Positions 55,191-64,000 of a DNA stretch of 64,000 nucleotides are shown in pieces; position 1 is the stretch's first letter; each line of letters opens with the position of its first letter. The stretch spans positions 52,143 through 116,142 of the forward strand of contig CAIKKN010000031.1 in assembly GCA_903827945.1 (NCBI GenBank), written 5' to 3'. The notes under the pieces are model-generated. The model made no database searches and was not told where the DNA came from. It saw only the letters and a list, made by a program, of their open reading frames with translations. The position numbers were made by a program, and so were the translations under genes. The DNA comes from an uncultured Actinomycetes bacterium. GTDB lineage: Bacteria > Actinomycetota > Actinomycetes > Nanopelagicales > Nanopelagicaceae.

Positions 55191-56309
55191 TTATGGAAGT
55201 GGTGTATGTGTGTCGTTGTTTGCTTCCACGATGTGAGGAACAAAGCTCCAAAGATTTGGACTTTTTGGATCAATCTGTAGTTCCACCCAATGATTGAAGC
55301 CTGAACCGAATGTTTGGATGCGAGTGAAGTTTTGAACAAGAGAACCCTTGTCCTTTTCGACAAGCTTCCCAGCTGTTTCATTCATTGGCATATCTAGTTG
55401 ATACCAGTGCTCATCTCCATTTTGGAGGAGAACTGGACGCTTAAACTTAATGGTGTTGGTCAAGAGTGCTTGCTTAACATTTGCGTAAGCGGCAGTATTT
55501 TCATTATTTGGTGCAGCTAGATCGCGAAGGTATCCCTCCCAATCCATATTTGCTTGAACTACAACAATCACGCCGAGAGAATTATCAGCTTTTGCTTTTT
55601 CAAAACCCTTGTTAATCCATGCAACGTTTGCCGCATCGCGAGCTTTGTATTCTGCATCATCGCCGTCTGTTGCTTTGTCGTTATAGGTCTTGAATGTTGG
55701 CGTAGCCACTGCAGAGTTATTTGCTGAACCTGGTACGTGAGGAATGATAACTGTGATTCCCTTGTAGGAGAACATCTGCATTTCTGGATATTTTGCATCA
55801 CGTGTCACTGTCGCGTTCAACTTGCCTTGGCCAAGGCTGATGTAATTTCCTTGGGTACCAAAATATGTAGAACGTACAAGAGCTAGGCGATTGGCTGGAT
55901 CAAATGAGCCCTTCAGCGCGCGGTCGCAGTCGACCCATTCGTTATCTCCCACTGAATAGAAGATTTGGTTTGTGAACTTCTGGAAGAAATCACTCTTAAC
56001 GCGTGCGTATGCCGCATCTTCACACTTGTCTCCCTTGCCGCTCATTGTGTCCCCATCAAAGAGGGTGAAGCGAACAGAGCTGGAATTGATTGCAGAAATC
56101 ACCGCAGGCGTCTGTGTCTGACCTTTTGCGTCGTAAGGCATGTCTCCAATTAGAGCTATAGAGAACTTACCTGGGCGATCGAGAGCTGCATTTGCAGCTG
56201 AAGTTGTGTAGAGACCGCTTATAGCGATAGCCACACCAGCAATGACGAGAAGAATTTTCTTTGTATGTGTGTTTGAAATCTTCGGATATTGGCCATTCAG
56301 TATGAACAA
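55191..56309 (-). CDS. Secreted calcineurin-like metallophosphoesterase
   Basis: A 372-aa protein with an N-terminal membrane/signal segment (KKILLVIAGVAIAISGLY) and AANA-like cleavage site. The metal motifs are IALIGDMPYD, FTLFDGDTMSGKGDKCED and FYSVGDNEWVDCDRA, the last being a GDNE in place of GNHE. QNGDEHWYQLDMP could give a later His ligand. These fit a calcineurin-like phosphoesterase of a secreted type with unknown substrate. It starts at TTG. It shares a direction with hutI but probably not a function. Confidence 0.75.
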   Translation of the reverse strand: MFILNGQYPKISNTHTKKILLVIAGVAIAISGLYTTSAANAALDRPGKFSIALIGDMPYDAKGQTQTPAVISAINSSSVRFTLFDGDTMSGKGDKCEDAAYARVKSDFFQKFTNQIFYSVGDNEWVDCDRALKGSFDPANRLALVRSTYFGTQGNYISLGQGKLNATVTRDAKYPEMQMFSYKGITVIIPHVPGSANNSAVATPTFKTYNDKATDGDDAEYKARDAANVAWINKGFEKAKADNSLGVIVVVQANMDWEGYLRDLAAPNNENTAAYANVKQALLTNTIKFKRPVLLQNGDEHWYQLDMPMNETAGKLVEKDKGSLVQNFTRIQTFGSGFNHWVELQIDPKSPNLWSFVPHIVEANNDTHTPLP

Positions 56310-56331
56310 CAGAAAAACATGGCGCTTAAAG

Positions 56332-57468
56332 TTAATTAATAACGTGTGAAATCAAAGGTAGCCCAGGACGATAAAAGAAATATTCATACGATGGAGAATT
56401 AAGTATCAATAGGTGAGACTTCGCCCCAATTCCAAGATGTCCAACGTCGGTTCTGTGAAGAGCATCAGCGCCGCCTTTTGTGGCAGCAACCAAAGCTTGT
56501 TCTGGAGTGAAATGCATATCTCGGACTGCAATCGCCATAACAAATGGCATAGAACTGATGTATGACGAGCCTGGATTGAAATCTGTAGCAAGTGCAACCT
56601 TGACGCCTTTTTCAAAAAATCTACGAGCATCTGGATAAGGGGAACGAGTTGAAAATTCTGCCCCGGGTAGAAGTGTTGCAACCGTCTTAGCAGCAGCTAA
56701 CGATTCAAGTTGTACATCGGTTACGTAAGTGCAGTGGTCAACTGATGCGAGCCCGAGTTCTACAGCCAATTGAATCCCACCTGTGTCACCAAGCTGGTTT
56801 CCATGAAGTCGACCCAGCAATCCTTTAGCTTGGCCCGCGAGAATTATTTCTCGTGCTTCCTCAACAGTGAACGCTTCGTTATCGCAAAAGGCGTCAATCC
56901 ATTTTGCGTAGGGAGCAACAGCTTCGAGCATTTTTCCTTTCACTAAATCAATATATCCGCGGCGGTTGTTCGCAAATTCAGATGGAATTACATGCGCCCC
57001 AAGAAATGTGGTCTCGTCGGTAAATTCTCTAGCTATGCGCAAAAGTTTTACTTCGGTGTCGACATCAAGGCCATACCCGCTCTTGATTTCAAAAGTTGTA
57101 ATTCCATGCTCTGTAAATTCTGTAACAACATTTTCTAAGTGATTTCGTAAAGATTCATCACTCGCAGCTCTAGTCTCTGCCACAGTGGTTTTAATTCCAC
57201 CCGATTCGTACTTTGTTCCATTCATACGTGCGAGGAAATCTTGAAGTCGATCACCTGCAAATATTGCATGAGTATGTGAATCCACAAAGCCTGGAATCAC
57301 GCTTCCACCATCAGCGTCTATAAGAAAATCGGCGCTGGGAGCCTTTGTTTTTCCACCTACCCAGCTGATTTTTCCATCTGTATAAACCAACGCAGCATCG
57401 GCTAACGTTCCAAGCTCAGGGTCGTTAGTGACAAGCTGCTTGATATTGGTAACTAGGGTTGAAGTCAT
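56332..57468 (-). CDS. hutI: Imidazolonepropionase
   Basis: HutI (378 aa) hydrolyses imidazolonepropionate to formiminoglutamate, the third step of histidine use. [18 protein letters not shown] has the HxH metal pair of this amidohydrolase. LEVKSGYGL-like [30 protein letters not shown] and [12 protein letters not shown] (the late Asp) complete the site. It overlaps hutU by 4 bases, so it is the third gene of hutHUI. Confidence 0.95.
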   Translation of the reverse strand: MTSTLVTNIKQLVTNDPELGTLADAALVYTDGKISWVGGKTKAPSADFLIDADGGSVIPGFVDSHTHAIFAGDRLQDFLARMNGTKYESGGIKTTVAETRAASDESLRNHLENVVTEFTEHGITTFEIKSGYGLDVDTEVKLLRIAREFTDETTFLGAHVIPSEFANNRRGYIDLVKGKMLEAVAPYAKWIDAFCDNEAFTVEEAREIILAGQAKGLLGRLHGNQLGDTGGIQLAVELGLASVDHCTYVTDVQLESLAAAKTVATLLPGAEFSTRSPYPDARRFFEKGVKVALATDFNPGSSYISSMPFVMAIAVRDMHFTPEQALVAATKGGADALHRTDVGHLGIGAKSHLLILNSPSYEYFFYRPGLPLISHVIN

Positions 57469-59129
57469 GCATCCTCACGCATTGGGATACGAACATGGCG
57501 CTCTTCAGCAACGCTTTCTGCGATTTCATACCCAGCATCCACGTGGCGAATGACACCCATACCCGGATCATTTGTAAGAACACGGCGAAGTTTCTTTCCA
57601 GCCAATTTTGTTCCATCAGCAATACAAACTTGTCCCGCGTGAATTGATCGTCCAATTCCAACTCCACCACCATGGTGTATTGAAACCCAAGAAGCACCTG
57701 ACGCTGTATTTATCAACGCATTAAGAAGTGGCCAGTCGGCGATTGCATCAGATCCATCTTTCATTGCCTCTGTCTCACGATATGGGGATGCAACTGAACC
57801 ACAATCGAGGTGATCGCGGCCAATTGCAATGGGAGCGTCAACCTTTCCTTTTTTCACAAGATGATTGAAAAGTTCTCCGGCCTTATCGCGTTCACCGTAA
57901 CCGAGCCAGCAAATTCGTGCAGGCAAACCTTGGAATGCAACCTTCTCAGATGCTTTTGCAATCCAACGATGTAAAGGTTCGTTTTGAGGAAAAAGTTTCA
58001 AGATTTCTTTATCGGTAACTGCGATATCTTTTGGATTTCCAGAAAGCGCCGCCCAGCGAAATGGCCCTTTTCCTTCGCTAAAGAGTGGGCGAATATAGGC
58101 AGGAACAAATCCAGGGAAATCAAAGGCTCGCGCGTATCCGTGAAGCATTGCTTCACCGCGAATTGAATTTCCATAGTCGAATACTTCTGCACCAGCGTCC
58201 ATAAAGCCGACCATTGCTTCAACTTGAATTGCCATAGATTCACGAGATCGGCGAGTAAATTCTTGTGGATCATCTTGCGCAAACTTGTGCCAATCCTCCA
58301 TCGATACTCCGATAGGCAGATATGAAAGCGGATCGTGTGCCGATGTTTGATCGGTGACGATATCAATAGCAACTCCGCGACGAAGAAACTCAGGGAACAC
58401 TTCAGCGGCGTTAGCCTTGAGCCCGATACTGAGCGGTTTACGCTCTCTTTTCGCTGTTAAGGCCATTTCGATGGCTTGATCCCAATTATCTGTCCATGTA
58501 TCTAAATAGCGGTGGTCTACGCGCCGCTGTAAGCGGGTGTGGTCGACATCAACACAAATACATACTCCGTCATTCATTGTGACAGCCAGAGGTTGCGCCC
58601 CGCCCATGCCACCAGCTCCACCGGTGAGGGTGAGAGTTCCAGCAAGTGTGCCGCCAAATTTCTTATTGGCTACCGCAGCAAAGGTCTCATACGTTCCTTG
58701 CAGAATTCCTTGCGTTCCGATGTAAATCCAAGAACCAGCGGTCATCTGCCCGTACATCGTTAAACCGAGTTGCTCGAGTCTGCGAAATTCTGGCCAGTTC
58801 GCCCAATCTCCGACAAGGTTGGAGTTCGCAATCAGAACGCGCGGAGCCCACTCATGCGTGCGAAAGACTCCAACTGGTCGACCGGACTGAACCAACATCG
58901 TTTCGTCATCTTTAAGGGTTGTTAGCGTTCGAACTAAAGCGTCGAATGATTTCCAGTCACGTGCTGCTTTTCCTGTACCGCCATACACAACCAAATCGTC
59001 AGGACGTTCGGCAACTTCTGGATCAAGATTATTTTGCAACATGCGCAATGCGCCCTCTTGTTGCCAACCGAGAGTGGTGAGTTTTGTACCTGTCGCGGCC
59101 TTTACTGGACGAGCACCTGGGAGGGTCAT
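57465..59129 (-). CDS. hutU: Urocanate hydratase
   Basis: HutU (554 aa) adds water to urocanate using tightly bound NAD. The [20 protein letters not shown] segment binds NAD, and [33 protein letters not shown] and [20 protein letters not shown] are family signatures. Length is typical. It overlaps hutH and hutI by 4 bases each. Confidence 0.97.
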   Translation of the reverse strand: MTLPGARPVKAATGTKLTTLGWQQEGALRMLQNNLDPEVAERPDDLVVYGGTGKAARDWKSFDALVRTLTTLKDDETMLVQSGRPVGVFRTHEWAPRVLIANSNLVGDWANWPEFRRLEQLGLTMYGQMTAGSWIYIGTQGILQGTYETFAAVANKKFGGTLAGTLTLTGGAGGMGGAQPLAVTMNDGVCICVDVDHTRLQRRVDHRYLDTWTDNWDQAIEMALTAKRERKPLSIGLKANAAEVFPEFLRRGVAIDIVTDQTSAHDPLSYLPIGVSMEDWHKFAQDDPQEFTRRSRESMAIQVEAMVGFMDAGAEVFDYGNSIRGEAMLHGYARAFDFPGFVPAYIRPLFSEGKGPFRWAALSGNPKDIAVTDKEILKLFPQNEPLHRWIAKASEKVAFQGLPARICWLGYGERDKAGELFNHLVKKGKVDAPIAIGRDHLDCGSVASPYRETEAMKDGSDAIADWPLLNALINTASGASWVSIHHGGGVGIGRSIHAGQVCIADGTKLAGKKLRRVLTNDPGMGVIRHVDAGYEIAESVAEERHVRIPMREDA

Positions 59130-60667
59130 GCGAGTACTCCTATTTCCTTCTCGACTGAATTCAGAATAGAACGGGATAAAACCATTTCATAGGATGCTTC
59201 AATTTCGGGAGTAAGCCAACGATCTGGTCCAGGGCCTGCAACTTTTTGACGCAATATCTTTATTGCTGCTCCGGTACCTGGCGATGGCTGCAGGGGAGCA
59301 CGGAAATCAATTGCGCGACCCGAAACCATTAACTCAATAGCAATTACTCGAGCAAGTGCATCAACGCTCCTTCGAAGTTTTCTTGCGGCATGCCATCCCA
59401 TCGATACGTGATCTTCTTGCATTGCAGAGGATGGAATTGAATCTACCGATGCAGGAACAGCAAGGCGTTTCATCTCAGAAACCAAGCCAGCCTGTGTGTA
59501 CTGGGCAATCATCATTCCGCTATCCACTCCTGGATTAGCGGCCAAAAATGGGGGTAATCCAAAGGAACGATGCTCATCAAGCATGCGGTCGGTGCGTCTT
59601 TCAGACATTGAAGCAACATCAGCAAGAGCAATTGCAACGAAATCTAGAACATACGCGATTGGGGCTCCATGGAAATTTCCATTACTGCGTACATCACCAT
59701 CCGGAAGAACAATTGGATTATCGATAATGCTTTGTAGTTCGCGTTCGGCAACAGATAGCGCATGTGTCAAAGTGTCGCGGGCGCCACCAGCAACCTGCGG
59801 TGCACACCGCAATGAATATGCATCTTGCACTCGTCCATCTTCTTTGCCCGCGTGCGACTTAATGAGTGGTGAAGTCGCTAGAAGATCACGAAGATTCTTT
59901 GCTGATGCGTTCTGACCAGGATGAGGACGAATGGTGTGCAAGTATTCTGCGAAAACTTTATCCGTGCCAAGTAATGCTTCAATGCTCATGGCCGCAGTGA
60001 TATCCACCGTCTTAAGAAGGGCCAAGGCATCATCAAGTGCCATCACCAACATTCCTGTCATGCCATCAGTTCCATTGATCAGAGCTAGACCTTCTTTGGA
60101 AGTGAGCTCGATGGGGACAATTCCAGAAGCCTTCATCGCCGTTGTCGCATCCACAACGGTTCCGTCCTTCAGGCGAACATCCCCTTCACCCATCAACGCA
60201 AGTGCGCATGTAGAAAGCGGCGCAAGATCGCCCGAACAACCAAGTGAACCAAATTCTCTAACGACAGGAGTGATATGCGCATTGAGCAGCGCTGCATAAG
60301 TTTGAGCTGTAATTGGTCGCACTCCTGTAAATCCAGTACACATTGTTGCTAAACGAAGAGACATCATCGCTCGGACAACTTCATCTTCGACCGGCGCACC
60401 TGATCCGGCAGCGTGCGAACGAATGAGCGACTTTTGTAGTTGTGCCCGCAGTTCAGGGTCAATATGTTTCTTAGCTAGCGCCCCAAAGCCAGTTGAGATT
60501 CCATATGCAGGTACTTCGGACGCAGCTAAATCGTCAACTATTTTGCGCGAGACCCTCATTGCTTCGAGGGACTCTTCAGAGATTTTGATTTGAGCCCCTC
60601 TTCGGGCAATCGCAATTACATCCGAGGTGGAAAGACCATGGCTTCCGACGACAACTTCTGAGGACAT
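59126..60667 (-). CDS. hutH: Histidine ammonia-lyase
   Basis: HutH (513 aa) removes ammonia from histidine to give urocanate. The self-made MIO electrophile comes from Cys-Ser-Gly in [11 protein letters not shown] near residue 143; most non-actinobacterial HALs have Ala-Ser-Gly. [10 protein letters not shown] holds the conserved Tyr loop, and QEDHVSMG and [10 protein letters not shown] are further family motifs. It is the first gene of hutHUI and is divergent from hutG, across an 80-base gap with a repeated motif. Confidence 0.96.
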   Translation of the reverse strand: MSSEVVVGSHGLSTSDVIAIARRGAQIKISEESLEAMRVSRKIVDDLAASEVPAYGISTGFGALAKKHIDPELRAQLQKSLIRSHAAGSGAPVEDEVVRAMMSLRLATMCTGFTGVRPITAQTYAALLNAHITPVVREFGSLGCSGDLAPLSTCALALMGEGDVRLKDGTVVDATTAMKASGIVPIELTSKEGLALINGTDGMTGMLVMALDDALALLKTVDITAAMSIEALLGTDKVFAEYLHTIRPHPGQNASAKNLRDLLATSPLIKSHAGKEDGRVQDAYSLRCAPQVAGGARDTLTHALSVAERELQSIIDNPIVLPDGDVRSNGNFHGAPIAYVLDFVAIALADVASMSERRTDRMLDEHRSFGLPPFLAANPGVDSGMMIAQYTQAGLVSEMKRLAVPASVDSIPSSAMQEDHVSMGWHAARKLRRSVDALARVIAIELMVSGRAIDFRAPLQPSPGTGAAIKILRQKVAGPGPDRWLTPEIEASYEMVLSRSILNSVEKEIGVLA

Positions 60668-60684
60668 TCTTTCCCTGCTGACTA

Positions 60685-60715
60685 CTAGGTTGGTTAAGAT
60701 GAGCCTCTAGGTTAG
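60685..60715. promoter_or_regulatory. Repeated motif in the hutH-hutG gap
   Basis: CTAGGTTGG (60685-60693) and CTAGGTTAG (60707-60715) are direct repeats whose starts are 22 bases apart, about two helix turns. TTGGTTA and TAGCCAA within the same stretch also nearly pair. It lies between the two divergent hut transcripts and may be a regulator site. Confidence 0.4.
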
Positions 60716-60747
60716 CCAATAACACTCTTTACCGAAAGGGGATTTGC

Positions 60748-61650
60748 ATGGCTTTGCATCATGATCCTCAATGGCCTCGGGCAAGTGCTTGGTTTTCCGC
60801 ATCTCCAGAAGGTGGCGTAGATCTTGCAATAATTGGAGTGGGTGCTCATGAAAGTGCAATCACCCCAAATAGTGCGCATAAGACTCCCAAGGCGATACGC
60901 AAAGCACTTCAAAGATATTCAACATGGAATCAAACATGCCAGATAGATTTTTCTGAGTACTTGGTTGGTGCAGATTTTGGAGAAGTTGCTGATCCAGAGA
61001 ATCAGCGAAATACAGAATACGAAATCGAGCAGGCACTATTTCGCACAAATTTTCTCATCGCCCTTGGCGGAGATAATTCAATTACTTTTTCCGGAGTCAT
61101 GGGTCTTGCTAAGGCAGTCGGTGGCCTAGATAAAGTTGGTCTCATCACTCTTGATGCTCATCATGATGTGCGCGATGGAATTTCAAACGGATCGCCAATT
61201 CGGCAATTGGTCGAAGCTGGATTGCCTGGTGAACATATCGTTCAAATTGGAATCAGCGACTTTGCGAATTCTAAGTTTTATGCAGACCGTGTTAGAGAAT
61301 ATGGAATACATGTAATTGATCGTGCGCGAATCAGGAATGAGTCACTTCAAGAGATAGCTGCGAGTGCGATTTCAATTGCGGGAGAAAATCATCGTGCTAT
61401 TTATATCGATATAGATATGGATGTATGCGATCGAAGTGTTACTCCAGGATGTCCTGCCGCTACACCTGGCGGATTAAGTGCTGATGAATTGCGTCAACTA
61501 GTTGCACTTCTCACTGCAGATCCAAGAGTCCGCATGGCTGACATAACAGAAATAGATTCATCTCTTGATTCAGAAGATGGAAGAACTGTTCGTCTGGCTG
61601 CTCTAGTTATTCTTGAAATCGCAACGTCGAGGGCTTTGCTCAAGCAATAG
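60748..61650 (+). CDS. hutG: Formimidoylglutamase (arginase family)
   Basis: A 300-aa ureohydrolase that likely splits formiminoglutamate to glutamate and formamide, the last hut step. LITLDAHHDVRDG has the DAHxD metal motif, and YIDIDMDVCDRSVTPG the DxDxxD motif. The usual first ligand site reads ALGGDNSITF, with Asn where arginases have His; CPAATPGGL replaces the usual PGTGTPxxGG. GAAAGGGGA precedes the ATG. Function is assigned from the neighbours; agmatinase-like activity is the alternative. Confidence 0.85.
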   Translation: MALHHDPQWPRASAWFSASPEGGVDLAIIGVGAHESAITPNSAHKTPKAIRKALQRYSTWNQTCQIDFSEYLVGADFGEVADPENQRNTEYEIEQALFRTNFLIALGGDNSITFSGVMGLAKAVGGLDKVGLITLDAHHDVRDGISNGSPIRQLVEAGLPGEHIVQIGISDFANSKFYADRVREYGIHVIDRARIRNESLQEIAASAISIAGENHRAIYIDIDMDVCDRSVTPGCPAATPGGLSADELRQLVALLTADPRVRMADITEIDSSLDSEDGRTVRLAALVILEIATSRALLKQ

Positions 61651-61667
61651 TTCGTTAGACTTCTCCA

Positions 61668-62093
61668 ATGACCACTTTTCATATGAGCGTTCAACTCGCC
61701 ACAGCAACTTCAAGCATCCGCCTATTTCTGCATGTCATTGGCGCAACTATTTGGGTTGGAGGTCAGCTAGTTTTTGCCGCATTGGTTCCGGTCCTCAAAG
61801 CCAAAGATGCGACTCTACCTAAGCTGGTGGCAAAGCAATTCAACAAGATTGCATGGCCCGCTTTCGGACTCTTGCTCCTCACCGGATTTTGGAATCTTGC
61901 AACCCTGCCTAAGGATTTACCAAGTAGCTACCATGCTGCCGTTGGAATCAAGATGAGCGTTGTAACACTTTCCGGTGTTGCGGCCTACTTGCATGCACGT
62001 GCAAAGAGCACAAAGGGAATGGCTCTTTGGGGAGCGGCAAGTGGACTTGCTGCGATTTCAGCCACATACGTAGGCGTGCTTCTAGCCGGTTAA
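61668..62093 (+). CDS. CopD-like small membrane protein
   Basis: A 141-aa membrane protein with four helices. FLHVIGATIWVGGQLVFAAL near residue 25 and WPAFGLLLLTGFWNL near residue 65 match the CopD (copper resistance D) or DUF-type haem-copper-related membrane domain. The conserved His and Trp are present. Function unknown; it may bind a haem or metal. It follows hutG by 17 bases and may share its transcript without a functional link. Confidence 0.7.
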   Translation: MTTFHMSVQLATATSSIRLFLHVIGATIWVGGQLVFAALVPVLKAKDATLPKLVAKQFNKIAWPAFGLLLLTGFWNLATLPKDLPSSYHAAVGIKMSVVTLSGVAAYLHARAKSTKGMALWGAASGLAAISATYVGVLLAG

Positions 62094-62098
62094 TAAAA

Positions 62099-63769
62099 TT
62101 AGTGAAGAGTTTTGCCAACACCTTTTTGCTGCCATAAATTCAATACTTGCTCTGTGACGCTTTGCAGAATGTTTCGTGTTTCAACATTGGTATTTCCTTC
62201 TGCGCAGGTATAGGAAAGTTCGCAAGCCCAATAATTGACGCCAGCCACAAATACGGCAGAGCCAGATGGAGTCGCGTACCAAATGGTCTGTCCCTCATAA
62301 TTTCGTGTTGATTTTCCTACTTTGTCTGCGAGTTTAGATCTTGCAAATTCAGTAAGCGTAAATTTTCCAGAGAAAATCAGATGAAGATTTGTAGGTGCCA
62401 ATTTTCCAGTAACAATCGAATCAATTTCAGTATTTGGAGACCAGCCGCTTAGGGTTGCGGTTGTCGGAATATTTAGCCAACTAGGCATATTCACAACTTT
62501 CATTTCTCCGACAACGTGGACACCAGCGGTGGTTTCGCCAGTTATCAGCGAAGGAAACATGTTGATTCGCGGGTTATCAAATTGAATTGAAATTTTTTCT
62601 GGGCTCGTAATTGGGTCGGTAAGTGGGTCTCGGTAAATCGCAATGTGGCGATCTAATCCTGATGGCGAAGGCTCAAGGCGAACCTGCCAATATGCGTTAT
62701 TGGAGCCAAGAAAAGCAAAGTTAATTCCATTATTTCGTCCCGCGAGAATACTTTTGAAAATTCTATTCGTCATGTATTCGGGGTGACCACTGAATATAAC
62801 TCCACTGTAGTGAGTGAGGATCGAAGGGTTTCTATCGAGATCGGTATCTGCAATTTGGTCGACCTTGATACCTTTTTCTTCAAGAAATTGAACTAGCGCA
62901 ACTGCATCTCGATCAAAGTGGTTAATTCCACTTCCAATAAGTGGTCGGTCCATGGACACGACACGACTTCTTTCTCTGGCCGCATTTACTGGGCCTGTGT
63001 ATGCAGAACGTCCTCCAAAAGTGTTGTAGGCAGCCCATGTGATTGTTGAATGGACGAGCAAGAGTTTCGAAGATCCAACCGCTGCCTTAACAATGAGTGG
63101 AGCCATATTTTCAATCGCACCCGTGCTATTTATTGTGGCGACAGCATAAAGCCCAGGCGTCCAGTCTTTGCCAATTGTAAATTTAGTAGTAACTGGCCAT
63201 TTTGTTTCTACCATGCGAGTAATAGTGCGCACACCCGGAATGTTGTAGCGTTTCAAAGTGAGAGGACCAGAGCCCCAAACTTGGCGGGCTTCTGATCCCC
63301 CGTAATATCCAATTCTCCAAACTTGGATTTCCTGTCCTTTCGCATTCGTTGCGCCGTGAAGCATCGATGCATGAACTTTTATTACATCACCACATGTTGC
63401 TGAAACTTGACTTGTCCAAAGCACACTTCCTGTTGGAAGGAAAAGATGTAAGTCATGCCAATCCTTTACCGTCATCGCTACGCCGGTCTTCGCATTTTCA
63501 CTTTGAAGCCAGGTGGGACTTAAATCATTGCAACCTGATGCCTTCAAGGCCTGCGAATCAGAAGGAAAGGGTAATTTCAATGAATCTAGATATGTAAGTT
63601 TTGGCTGAAGAGGGATATCTGCGTGTGCAGGGATGGCGGGAAGTAGAACTTCACGCTCTTCGCGAATTGAAATAAGTTGTCGAGTACCAATGGAAATGGC
63701 AACGATCGAGATAACGGCTATGCCAATCCAGGCCAGTCGATTTCTTGAGGAAAATATTGACTTGAACAC
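62099..63769 (-). CDS. Membrane-anchored N,N-dimethylformamidase beta-subunit-like protein
   Basis: A 556-aa extracytoplasmic protein with an N-terminal membrane anchor (LAWIGIAVISIVAISIGT) and no lipobox. After a low-complexity stretch come VWRIGYYGGSEARQVWGSG, LLLVHSTITWAAYNTFGGRS and IFSGHPEYMTNRIF, which match the large-subunit C-terminal domain of N,N-dimethylformamidase-like proteins (class I glutamine-amidotransferase-like fold). Only this domain is present, so DMF hydrolysis is not implied. It starts at GTG without a ribosome site. Substrate unknown. Confidence 0.68.
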   Translation of the reverse strand: MFKSIFSSRNRLAWIGIAVISIVAISIGTRQLISIREEREVLLPAIPAHADIPLQPKLTYLDSLKLPFPSDSQALKASGCNDLSPTWLQSENAKTGVAMTVKDWHDLHLFLPTGSVLWTSQVSATCGDVIKVHASMLHGATNAKGQEIQVWRIGYYGGSEARQVWGSGPLTLKRYNIPGVRTITRMVETKWPVTTKFTIGKDWTPGLYAVATINSTGAIENMAPLIVKAAVGSSKLLLVHSTITWAAYNTFGGRSAYTGPVNAARERSRVVSMDRPLIGSGINHFDRDAVALVQFLEEKGIKVDQIADTDLDRNPSILTHYSGVIFSGHPEYMTNRIFKSILAGRNNGINFAFLGSNNAYWQVRLEPSPSGLDRHIAIYRDPLTDPITSPEKISIQFDNPRINMFPSLITGETTAGVHVVGEMKVVNMPSWLNIPTTATLSGWSPNTEIDSIVTGKLAPTNLHLIFSGKFTLTEFARSKLADKVGKSTRNYEGQTIWYATPSGSAVFVAGVNYWACELSYTCAEGNTNVETRNILQSVTEQVLNLWQQKGVGKTLH

Positions 63770-63859
63770 AATGACATCAGTCTACACGCGCTTCTCCGCA
63801 TGAATTTGGCCTGATTTCGTTTGGGGACGGTCAAGGTTGTACGCTCACCCAAGTATTTT

Positions 63860-63932
63860 GCCCCCATAGCTCAGTCGGTAGAGTGTTTCCATGGTAAGGA
63901 AAAGGTCATCGGTTCGATTCCGATTGGGGGCT
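63860..63932 (+). tRNA. tRNA-Thr (GGT)
   Basis: A complete 73-base tRNA without encoded CCA. The acceptor stem GCCCCCA/TGGGGGC is perfect, the anticodon stem TTTCC/GGAAA surrounds ATGGTAA (anticodon GGT), and the T arm ATCGG-TTCGATT-CCGAT is complete. tRNA-Met follows one base later. Confidence 0.97.
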
Positions 63933-63933
63933 C

Positions 63934-64000
63934 GGCGGGGTAGCTCAGCTTGGTAGAGCAAGCGGCTCATAATCGCTGTGTCGTGGGTTCAAATCCCGCC
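63934..64000 (+). tRNA. tRNA-Met (CAT), truncated by the window end
   Basis: The first 67 bases of a tRNA with acceptor 5' strand GGCGGGG, D arm with GCTCAGCTTGGTAGAGC, anticodon loop CTCATAA (CAT) and a T arm ending in CCCGC. The 3' acceptor strand lies outside. It is an elongator-type Met tRNA by its first pair; initiator type cannot be fully excluded from the partial sequence. Confidence 0.92.

Noticed and set aside
1..64000. CRISPR array, prophage, rRNA or replication origin
   Set aside because: No regularly spaced repeats, phage genes, rRNA-like sequence or DnaA-box cluster was seen.

Overview
Organism. The window is gene-dense (no gap without a feature exceeds about 150 bases), has moderately low G+C, and shows many 4-base or TAATG gene overlaps and GTG/TTG starts. 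Protein styles are actinobacterial: a full 14-subunit-type complex I operon ending in a polyprenyl synthase, a long animal-like DeoC, HutH with a Cys-Ser-Gly MIO triad, DUF4395, and MetZ. tRNA-Thr carries no encoded CCA. The best guess is a small-genome freshwater actinobacterium of the acI / Nanopelagicales kind. This is inference from gene content and style; no rRNA is present to confirm it.

Layout. (1) 1-12945: nuoE (partial)-F-G-H-I-J-K-L-M-N on the plus strand, translationally coupled to a polyprenyl diphosphate synthase (quinone side chain). (2) 12904-15731: minus-strand RarD-type transporter, YajQ and an NCS1 cytosine/purine permease. (3) 15799-28791: a nucleoside-use region. On the plus strand are deoC, an aldehyde dehydrogenase and a half-length ALDH-like protein. 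Convergent to them is a long minus-strand series (psuG, PfkB kinase, BMP-type nucleoside-binding protein, ABC ATPase, two permeases, cdd, deoA, add). Together they import nucleosides, deaminate and cleave them, break down pseudouridine, and turn deoxyribose-phosphate into glyceraldehyde-3-P and acetate. (4) 28890-44126: a roughly 15-kb island bounded by an intact tRNA-Tyr and a near-identical but structurally damaged tRNA-Tyr copy. It carries a sugar ABC importer, ROK kinase, SIS isomerase, DeoC-like and KDPG-like aldolases, two Gfo/Idh oxidoreductases, a TIM-barrel isomerase, an SDR, an FAD oxidoreductase and a phosphotriesterase-like hydrolase. It has its own GntR/UTRA regulator and three GTATAGAC-core operators. 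This combination is the best candidate for an undescribed catabolic system. (5) 44194-49624: an APC permease and a DeoR-controlled SgcQ/BtpA-FGGY kinase-SDR operon, with a 9-bp-arm palindrome as likely operator. (6) 49709-55128: mixed housekeeping genes (release-factor-like small protein, MFS, aldo-keto reductase, VTT-like membrane protein, DUF4395 plus thioredoxin, metZ). (7) 55191-63769: secreted metallophosphoesterase, the histidine-use genes hutIUH with divergent hutG, a CopD-like membrane protein, and an anchored DMFase-like protein. (8) 63860-64000: tRNA-Thr(GGT) and a truncated tRNA-Met(CAT).

How it works together. The window combines respiration (complex I) with several scavenging modules: nucleosides, pseudouridine, histidine and two unidentified carbohydrates. 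This suits a heterotroph living on dissolved organic compounds. No integrase, transposase, CRISPR array or phage gene was seen, so the island looks immobile now.
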